Position numbers and translations under genes: made by a program. A model generated the notes under the pieces. The model did not search any database. It worked only from the letters and a program-made list of their open reading frames with translations, and was not told the DNA's origin. Shown piece by piece: positions 57,734 through 64,000 of a stretch of DNA of 64,000 bases (positions are counted from its first letter, which is position 1; every line of letters begins with the position of its first letter). The stretch comes from Halomonas sp. KG2 (GTDB lineage: Bacteria; Pseudomonadota; Gammaproteobacteria; Pseudomonadales; Halomonadaceae). The stretch spans positions 2,728,001-2,792,000 of the forward strand of contig CP098528.1 of NCBI GenBank assembly GCA_030440445.1. Direction: 5' to 3'.

Positions 57734-57743
57734 TGTATATAAA
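57734..57743. promoter_or_regulatory. Degenerate HutC half-site
   Basis: TGTATATAAA matches the two flanking operators at eight of ten positions. It lies in an AT-rich tract and may be chance. Confidence 0.25.
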
Positions 57744-57830
57744 AATATAAAAACAATTATTTTTCACTTTACCGCTATCTGACATTTCTCTACTAAGCAT
57801 CTTGACGAGGAAGCGCTTATTGATCTTAAT

Positions 57831-57840
57831 TGTATATACA
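57831..57840. promoter_or_regulatory. HutC-type operator 2, next to hutI
   Basis: TGTATATACA with TTAA-type flanks on both sides ends 23 bases before the hutI start. Binding here would block hutI transcription or early elongation. Confidence 0.7.
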
Positions 57841-57863
57841 TTAAGATTTTTAAGGAGCTCCTC

Positions 57864-59078
57864 ATGCCGAATGCAACGGATCGTCGCCTCTGGCGCGATA
57901 TCAGCGTCTTCGATGGCTTGCGGACATTGCCCGACCGCATGGCCGTTATTACCGAAGGGGCACACATCATCGCCTTGTCGCCCATGAGTGAGTTCGACGA
58001 GCAACTCGCCAATAACTGCACAGAGATGGGCAGTGGCGGTGTGATGACCCCTGGTCTTGTGGACTGCCACACCCACCTTGTCTTTGGCGGTTCTCGGGCT
58101 GAAGAGTTTGAAGCGCGGCTTGAAGGGGCTAGCTATGAAGAGATTGCTAAACGCGGTGGCGGCATACTTAGTACCGTTCGTGCCACGCGCGAGGCTAGCG
58201 AAGATGAGCTGCTAAGACTCGCTAAACCGCGTCTTGAAGCACTGATTGCCGACGGCGTTACCACCGTGGAGATTAAGTCTGGCTACGGGCTTACCGTCAA
58301 AGATGAACTCAAGATGCTGCGTGTCGCGCGCCGTCTCGGCAAGATGCTGCCAGTCAACGTCGTCACGACGCTGCTGGGCGCCCATGCCCTCCCCCCAGAA
58401 TACAAAGATGACAGCGACGGCTATATCGATCTTGTCTGCCAGGAAATGATCCCTGCAGCAGTGGCTGAAGGCCTGGCAGATGCGGTTGATGTGTTCTGCG
58501 AAAAAATCGCCTTCTCAGTGGAACAGTGCGAGCGAGTGTTTGCAGCCGCCGAGGCCCACGGCCTACCCATCAAGGCCCACGCCGAACAGCTCTCTAACCT
58601 GGGCGGAACGGCCATGGCCGCACGCCACGGAGCCCTATCTGCTGACCACATTGAGTACCTGGATGACACTGGCATCGCTGCCATGCATGAGGCCGGTAGT
58701 GTGGCGGTAATCCTGCCCGGTGCTTTCCATACCCTTCGTGAAACGCAACAACCGCCGATTGCGGCGCTGCGCAGCGCAGGCGTTCCAATGGCAGTGGCTA
58801 CCGACGCCAACCCCGGCAGCTCCCCACTGTTTATGCCCACGCTAATGCTCAACTTGGCCTGCACGCTGTTCCGCCTGACTCCCCAAGAGGCACTGGCGGG
58901 CATGACAGCCCATGGGGCAACTGCGCTAGGCCTATCGGGCAAAGGACGCATCCACGAAGGTGCAGAAGCCGACCTCTGCGTATGGGATATCGATGCACCC
59001 GCCGAGCTCGCTTACGCCGTACAACCAGGACGCCTTCGTCAGCGCATGTTCCAGGGAGTGCTTACCCATGGCCATTAA
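57864..59078 (+). CDS. hutI: Imidazolonepropionase
   Basis: HutI opens imidazolone-5-propionate to N-formimino-L-glutamate, the third step of histidine breakdown. The 404 residues have metal histidines in [13 protein letters not shown] (His69, His71), then [37 protein letters not shown] and [16 protein letters not shown] lies seven bases before the ATG. The 3' end overlaps hutG by 11 bases. Confidence 0.96.
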   Translation: MPNATDRRLWRDISVFDGLRTLPDRMAVITEGAHIIALSPMSEFDEQLANNCTEMGSGGVMTPGLVDCHTHLVFGGSRAEEFEARLEGASYEEIAKRGGGILSTVRATREASEDELLRLAKPRLEALIADGVTTVEIKSGYGLTVKDELKMLRVARRLGKMLPVNVVTTLLGAHALPPEYKDDSDGYIDLVCQEMIPAAVAEGLADAVDVFCEKIAFSVEQCERVFAAAEAHGLPIKAHAEQLSNLGGTAMAARHGALSADHIEYLDDTGIAAMHEAGSVAVILPGAFHTLRETQQPPIAALRSAGVPMAVATDANPGSSPLFMPTLMLNLACTLFRLTPQEALAGMTAHGATALGLSGKGRIHEGAEADLCVWDIDAPAELAYAVQPGRLRQRMFQGVLTHGH

Positions 59079-60033
59079 CAGTGAAGCCACTGCCACTGAG
59101 CTCGACATGTCACTCTGGACAGGCCGAACAGACCCTGAACCCAACAGTGAGCGCTGGCATCAAAAGATCCAACCGCTCAGCCCAGCGGCAGCGCCGGGCT
59201 GTGCTTTATTAGGTTTTGAAAGCGATGCAGGTGTGGCCAGAAACCAGGGGCGTACCGGTGCTGCGCAAGGCCCTTCGGCACTGCGTAAAGCGCTGGCACC
59301 GCTGGCGTGGCACCGCACAGGCCCAGCCTATGATGCGGGAAATGTACGCTGCGAAGGCGATGCCCTAGAAACCGCCCAACAAGCCCTCGCCGATCGATTA
59401 GCAGCGTTGCTTAAGGCTGAACACTTTCCCGTTGTGCTAGGTGGCGGCCATGAGGTGGCCTATGGCAGTTGGCTGGGGCTTGCCCAGCATCTCGCTGATA
59501 ACGGTGAAAAAGCACCACGCATCGGCATTATCAATTTTGATGCCCACTTCGATCTTCGCGATCCCTCTCATGTTCGCTCTTCGGGCACCCCCTTTACGCA
59601 AATTGCTGATGAATGCGCCAAGCGCGGCTGGCCGTTTCGCTACGCCTGCTTAGGCGTAAGCCGCGCTGCCAACACGCGCGCGCTGTTTAACCGTGCTGCA
59701 CAACTCGGCGTCATGGTTCGTGAAGACAGGGACTTTCAACCGGCCCACCTTGAGTGCATTCGGCGCGACCTGGAGCGCTTCATGGTGCGTTGCGATCACC
59801 TCTATCTGACCATCGATCTGGATGTACTGCCCGCTGGGGAAGCCCCTGGCGTTAGTGCTCCCGCCGCTCGCGGCGTCTCACTCGCACTGATTGAACCACT
59901 GATTGAGACCATTCGCGACAGCGGCAAGCTGCGTTTAGCTGATCTCGCCGAGCTAAATCCAGATCACGATATCGATAGCCGTACGGCCCGCGCGGCAGCA
60001 CGAATTGTCTTTCAGTTGGCGCTCGACACCTAG
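59068..60033 (+). CDS. hutG: Formimidoylglutamase
   Basis: An arginase-family enzyme of 321 residues that splits N-formimino-glutamate to glutamate and formamide. The manganese ligands are in [23 protein letters not shown] and [19 protein letters not shown]. The ATG at 59068 inside the end of hutI is chosen; another in-frame ATG at 59107 is possible. Presence of this HutG indicates the one-step route to glutamate rather than the HutF/deformylase route. Confidence 0.93.
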   Translation: MAINSEATATELDMSLWTGRTDPEPNSERWHQKIQPLSPAAAPGCALLGFESDAGVARNQGRTGAAQGPSALRKALAPLAWHRTGPAYDAGNVRCEGDALETAQQALADRLAALLKAEHFPVVLGGGHEVAYGSWLGLAQHLADNGEKAPRIGIINFDAHFDLRDPSHVRSSGTPFTQIADECAKRGWPFRYACLGVSRAANTRALFNRAAQLGVMVREDRDFQPAHLECIRRDLERFMVRCDHLYLTIDLDVLPAGEAPGVSAPAARGVSLALIEPLIETIRDSGKLRLADLAELNPDHDIDSRTARAAARIVFQLALDT

Positions 60034-60104
60034 CGCCCGGATTCGTTAATCCATCTATTACTAGCCCTTTAATAACAAACCGATGACTCAAGAGGAGTTT
60101 CGCC

Positions 60105-61784
60105 ATGTCCACTAACGACAAACGTCACGACGCATCCCGTAAGATTGCTGCCCCTACCGGTAGCCAGCTCAGCTGCAAAAGCTGGCTGACCGAAGCCCCG
60201 CTGCGCATGCTAATGAACAACCTTCACCCTGACGTGGCTGAACGCCCCGAGGACTTGGTGGTGTACGGCGGCATTGGCCGCGCCGCGCGTGACTGGGAGT
60301 GCTACGACAAAATCGTTGAGACTCTGCAGCGCCTGGAAGATACGCAAACCTTGTTGGTGCAATCCGGCAAACCGGTAGGCGTATTTGAAACCCATAAAGA
60401 CGCCCCGCGGGTACTTATTGCCAACTCCAACCTGGTCCCCGCCTGGGCCAACTGGGAGCACTTCAACGAGTTGGATCGCAAAGGCCTAATGATGTACGGC
60501 CAGATGACTGCAGGCTCATGGATTTACATCGGCTCTCAAGGCATTGTCCAAGGCACCTACGAAACCTTTGTTGAAGCGGGCCGCCAACACTTCGACGGCA
60601 ATCTAACAGGCCGCTGGGTTCTCACTGCAGGCCTGGGTGGCATGGGTGGTGCTCAACCGCTCGCCGCTACCCTGGCCGGTGCCTGCTCGCTGAATATCGA
60701 GTGTCAGCAAACCAGCATCGACTTCCGCCTGCGCACGCGCTATTTAGATGAGCAAGCAGACGATCTCGACGATGCGTTAGCGCGTATCGAACGCTACACT
60801 GCCGAAGGCAAAGCCGTCTCGATTGGCCTGTGTGCGAATGCCGCGGATGTATTACCCGAACTGGTCAAGCGTGGCGTGAAGCCCGACATGGTCACTGACC
60901 AAACCAGTGCCCACGACCCGCTACACGGCTACCTGCCTGCAGGCTGGACCTGGGAAGAGTACGTGGCACGTGGTAAATCCGAACCACAAGCCACCGTAAA
61001 AGCGGCCAAGCAGTCGATGGCCGTGCATGTACAAGCCATGCTCGACTTCCAGAAAATGGGCGTGCCCACTTTCGATTACGGCAACAATATTCGCCAAATG
61101 GCTCAAGAAGAAGGCGTTGAGAATGCTTTCGACTTCCCTGGTTTTGTACCGGCCTATATCCGCCCCTTATTCTGCCAGGGAATTGGCCCCTTCCGCTGGG
61201 CCGCGCTTTCAGGCGACCCGGAAGACATTTACAAAACCGATCAAAAAGTCAAAGAGCTGATCCCCGACGACCCGCACCTGCACAACTGGCTGGATATGGC
61301 CCGCGAGCGCATCAGCTTCCAAGGCCTTCCGGCACGTATCTGCTGGGTCGGCCTGAAAGACCGTGCGCGTCTTGGCCAAGCCTTCAACGAGATGGTCAAA
61401 AACGGCGAGCTTAAAGCACCCGTCGTGATTGGCCGTGACCACCTGGACTCCGGCTCCGTGGCAAGCCCCAACCGCGAGACCGAGGCGATGATGGATGGCT
61501 CCGATGCGGTCTCCGACTGGCCGCTGCTGAATGCCCTGCTTAACACCGCCGGTGGTGCGACCTGGGTCTCGCTACACCACGGTGGCGGTGTCGGCATGGG
61601 CTATTCACAACACTCCGGGGTGGTTATCGTCGCCGACGGCACCGATGATGCCCACGCACGCCTTGGCCGCGTGCTGCGCAACGACCCGGGCACTGGAGTT
61701 ATGCGCCATGCCGATGCAGGCTACGACATTGCCAAACAATCTGCCCGTGAAAACGGCCTCGATTTGCCGATGCTGAAGAGCTAA
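60105..61784 (+). CDS. hutU: Urocanate hydratase
   Basis: HutU converts urocanate to imidazolone propionate with tightly bound NAD. The 559 residues match the usual length. Signatures are [39 protein letters not shown] for NAD, and the catalytic cysteine in [24 protein letters not shown] precedes the ATG. hutH follows after 26 bases. Confidence 0.97.
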   Translation: MSTNDKRHDASRKIAAPTGSQLSCKSWLTEAPLRMLMNNLHPDVAERPEDLVVYGGIGRAARDWECYDKIVETLQRLEDTQTLLVQSGKPVGVFETHKDAPRVLIANSNLVPAWANWEHFNELDRKGLMMYGQMTAGSWIYIGSQGIVQGTYETFVEAGRQHFDGNLTGRWVLTAGLGGMGGAQPLAATLAGACSLNIECQQTSIDFRLRTRYLDEQADDLDDALARIERYTAEGKAVSIGLCANAADVLPELVKRGVKPDMVTDQTSAHDPLHGYLPAGWTWEEYVARGKSEPQATVKAAKQSMAVHVQAMLDFQKMGVPTFDYGNNIRQMAQEEGVENAFDFPGFVPAYIRPLFCQGIGPFRWAALSGDPEDIYKTDQKVKELIPDDPHLHNWLDMARERISFQGLPARICWVGLKDRARLGQAFNEMVKNGELKAPVVIGRDHLDSGSVASPNRETEAMMDGSDAVSDWPLLNALLNTAGGATWVSLHHGGGVGMGYSQHSGVVIVADGTDDAHARLGRVLRNDPGTGVMRHADAGYDIAKQSARENGLDLPMLKS

Positions 61785-61810
61785 TTCAACAACTTCAAGG
61801 AGCACTCATA

Positions 61811-63343
61811 ATGACCCATCTCGATATTCAGCCCGGCAAAATGACACTGGCGCAAGCGCGCCAGGTCTTTCAATCCCCCGTCACGGTTAGCCTGCCAAGC
61901 AGTGCCGACGAGGCGATCCAAAAAAGCGTCGATTGCGTCAATCGGGTAGTTGAGGAAAACCGCACGGTCTACGGTATTAACACCGGGTTTGGGCTGCTTG
62001 CTCAAACACGTATCGCCGATGAAGACCTGGAAGCACTGCAGCGTTCGCTAGTGCTTTCTCATGCCACCGGCGTGGGCGCTGCGATGGATGACAGCCTTGT
62101 GCGGCTGATCATGGTGCTTAAGGTTAACAGCCTGGCACGCGGCTTTTCCGGTATTCGTCGTGAAGTGCTTGATGCCCTTATCGCATTGATCAACGCCGAG
62201 GTGTATCCGCATATTCCGCTCAAAGGTTCTGTGGGTGCGTCAGGTGATCTCGCGCCACTGGCCCATATGAGTGTGGTACTGATTGGCGAAGGCAAAGCAC
62301 GCCACAAAGGCGAGTGGCTCAGTGCCGAAGAAGCGCTAAAAGTCGCCGGTCTTAGCCCGATTGCACTAGCTCCGAAAGAGGGTCTCGCGCTGCTCAACGG
62401 CACCCAGGTGTCAACGGCTTACGCGCTACGCGGCCTGTTCGATGCCGAAGACCTCTATGCTGCCGCCACGGTTTGCGGCTCACTGACAGTTGAAGCCACC
62501 CTAGGGTCGCGCTCACCGTTCGATGCGCGCATTCATGAAGTACGTGGCCAACGTGGCCAGATCGATGCGGCGGCGGCCTACCGACATTTACTCGGCGAGA
62601 GCAGCGACATCGGCAACTCCCACGCCAACTGCGATAAAGTACAAGACCCTTACTCCTTGCGCTGCCAGCCGCAGGTGATGGGCGCCGCGCTCACCCAAAT
62701 TCGCCATGTTGCCGACGTATTGGCGATAGAAATCAACGCGGTGTCTGATAACCCGCTGGTGTTTGAAGATACCGACGACATCATCTCCGGCGGCAACTTC
62801 CACGCTGAGCCGGTGGCAATGGCTGCTGATAACTTAGCCCTGGCAATTGCCGAAATGGGTTCGCTAGCGGAACGCCGCATCTCGCTAATGATGGACAAAC
62901 ACATGTCCCAGTTGCCGCCCTTCCTGGTCGAGAAAGGCGGTGTTAACTCTGGGTTTATGATCGCGCAAGTGACCGCGGCAGCGCTTGCCAGTGAAAACAA
63001 AGCGTTAGCGCACCCGCATAGCGTTGATAGCCTACCTACCTCGGCCAACCAGGAAGACCACGTCTCCATGGCACCGGCAGCGGGTAAACGGCTATGGGAA
63101 ATGGCCGATAACGTGCGTGACATCCTTGCCATTGAGTGGCTCTGTGCCTGCCAAGGGTTGGATATGCGCCACGGTCTAACTACCACTGCGCCGCTGGAGC
63201 AAGCAAAGCAGTTACTTCGTGAGCACGTTGCCCACTACGAACAGGATCGCTTCTTTGCGCCAGACATTGAGGCGGCCAGCCAACTCCTCGCGAAACGCCA
63301 CCTCAATCGTCTGGCACCCGCAGGCCTACTGCCCAGTCATTGA
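61811..63343 (+). CDS. hutH: Histidine ammonia-lyase
   Basis: HutH removes ammonia from L-histidine to give trans-urocanate. The 510 residues contain the MIO-forming triad Ala143-Ser144-Gly145 in [14 protein letters not shown]. The catalytic tyrosine is in VYGINTGFG (Tyr54), and [14 protein letters not shown] with NDNPLV-like and GGNFHAEPV stretches follow. It is the last hut enzyme gene, an order opposite to the pathway order. Confidence 0.97.
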   Translation: MTHLDIQPGKMTLAQARQVFQSPVTVSLPSSADEAIQKSVDCVNRVVEENRTVYGINTGFGLLAQTRIADEDLEALQRSLVLSHATGVGAAMDDSLVRLIMVLKVNSLARGFSGIRREVLDALIALINAEVYPHIPLKGSVGASGDLAPLAHMSVVLIGEGKARHKGEWLSAEEALKVAGLSPIALAPKEGLALLNGTQVSTAYALRGLFDAEDLYAAATVCGSLTVEATLGSRSPFDARIHEVRGQRGQIDAAAAYRHLLGESSDIGNSHANCDKVQDPYSLRCQPQVMGAALTQIRHVADVLAIEINAVSDNPLVFEDTDDIISGGNFHAEPVAMAADNLALAIAEMGSLAERRISLMMDKHMSQLPPFLVEKGGVNSGFMIAQVTAAALASENKALAHPHSVDSLPTSANQEDHVSMAPAAGKRLWEMADNVRDILAIEWLCACQGLDMRHGLTTTAPLEQAKQLLREHVAHYEQDRFFAPDIEAASQLLAKRHLNRLAPAGLLPSH

Positions 63344-63407
63344 CTCTAAGCACATGAGCACAGCCAACGCGATAGATTCTTCACCCAACAAAGCGGGGTT
63401 CCAACTA

Positions 63408-64000
63408 ATGAAAATCCTCGTCGCGGTCAAACGCGTCATCGACTACAACGTCAAAATCCGGGTCCAGCCAGATCATAGCGACGTCGACCTCACTAACGTC
63501 AAGATGGCTATGAACCCCTTCTGCGAGATCGCTGTGGAAGAGGCAGTACGACTGAAGGAGCGCGGCGTGGCCACCGAGGTTGTGGTCGTGAGCATCGGCC
63601 CCAAAACCGCCCAGGAGCAGCTGCGTACCGCCCTGGCATTAGGCGCTGATCGAGCCATTCACATTGTGTCTGACAAACGCATCGAATCACTGGCGGTGGC
63701 CAAGCTACTCGCCAAAGTGGTGGAAGAGGAACAGCCGGGACTTGTTATCGTCGGCAAGCAAGCCATCGATACCGATAACAACCAGACAGGCCAGATGCTC
63801 GCTGCCCTAACTGGCCTGCCTCAGGGGACTTTCACCTCCGAGATAATTATTCAAGATGATAAAGCCAGGGTGACACGCGAAGTTGATGGCGGTCTGCAGA
63901 CCATCGAACTGGTGCTCCCGGCCATCATCACTACCGATCTACGCCTTAACGAGCCACGCTACGCCAAGCTGCCGGACATAATGAAGGCGAAAAAGAAGCC
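63408..64000 (+). CDS. etfB: Electron transfer flavoprotein subunit beta, cut by window edge
   Basis: The frame is open from the ATG at 63408 to the end of the window, giving 197 residues of an expected 250. It begins [19 protein letters not shown] and has [53 protein letters not shown] and [16 protein letters not shown], all EtfB hallmarks. EtfAB passes electrons from flavin dehydrogenases to the quinone pool. Whether it is the general ETF or dedicated to dimethylglycine/sarcosine-type breakdown cannot be told from this fragment. Confidence 0.92.
   Translation, partial: MKILVAVKRVIDYNVKIRVQPDHSDVDLTNVKMAMNPFCEIAVEEAVRLKERGVATEVVVVSIGPKTAQEQLRTALALGADRAIHIVSDKRIESLAVAKLLAKVVEEEQPGLVIVGKQAIDTDNNQTGQMLAALTGLPQGTFTSEIIIQDDKARVTREVDGGLQTIELVLPAIITTDLRLNEPRYAKLPDIMKAKKK

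Noticed and set aside
63473..63690. Small minus-strand frames opposite the last gene
   Set aside because: They are antisense to the clear EtfB frame, which runs off the window edge.

Overview
The window reads as chromosome of a halophilic or halotolerant gammaproteobacterium, most likely Halomonadaceae (Halomonas, Vreelandella or Chromohalobacter-like). This is inferred from housekeeping genes of gammaproteobacterial type (parE, pgi, cmoAB, cysDN, greB, rsmC, nudF-yqiB-cpdA), acidic proteins, a BCCT betaine/carnitine-type carrier, a TRAP-fed hexuronate cluster with ManD, and a hut operon. No rRNA, tRNA, IS element, prophage or CRISPR array was seen.

Layout. 1-7.2 kb: truncated Cache-domain sensor, parE, pgi, divergent cmoA-cmoB, and a small GlsB-like membrane protein. 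7.25-7.57 kb: terminator and a 104-bp inverted-repeat element. 7.6-9.5 kb: membrane Zn peptidase and App1-type phosphatase. 9.6-13 kb: tungstate uptake (tupBCA) with a divergent HTH/periplasmic-binding-like regulator. 13-15.5 kb: cysN-cysD. 15.7-17.6 kb: nudF, DUF1249 gene, cpdA. 17.6-21.8 kb: 18-bp tandem repeat, TPR protein, greB, SIMPL protein, rsmC, cmoM. 21.9-25.7 kb: LacI regulator, PfkB kinase, hydroxyacid dehydrogenase and HAD phosphatase (ketogluconate-type locus). A 14-bp palindromic operator lies before the regulator and recurs before the kinase. 25.8-31.5 kb: D-amino-acid locus (DSD1-like PLP enzyme, RpiR regulator, D-aminoacylase, RidA, sodium:solute symporter). 31.6-40.3 kb: hexuronate/aldonate operon (uxuA, uxuB, TRAP M/Q/P, Zn-alcohol dehydrogenase, manD, GntR regulator).

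40.6-47.9 kb holds the most unusual block: a divergent CofD/YvcK-like gene facing a tightly overlapping six-gene operon. The operon encodes an APH-fold kinase with a helical (possibly PhoU-like) N-terminus, a RimK-like ATP-grasp ligase, an HprK-related P-loop kinase, a histidine phosphatase, a metallophosphoesterase and a small amphi-Trp protein. From memory this corresponds to what protein-family curators call the 'GAK system', whose biochemistry is, to my knowledge, unknown.

48-56.7 kb is an amidase followed by a carnitine catabolism locus (cdhC, cdhA, cdhB, BCCT carrier, HocS-like hydrolase, CaiX-like binding protein, CdhR-like regulator). It is bracketed by two 86-bp direct repeats of the hutC leader, which suggests the segment arrived or rearranged next to hut. 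56.9-63.3 kb is hutC-hutI-hutG-hutU-hutH (histidine to glutamate), with HutC-type operators before hutI. The window ends inside etfB.

Functionally, most of the right two thirds is nutrient scavenging (aldonates, hexuronates, D-amino acids, carnitine, histidine), each module with its own regulator beside it.
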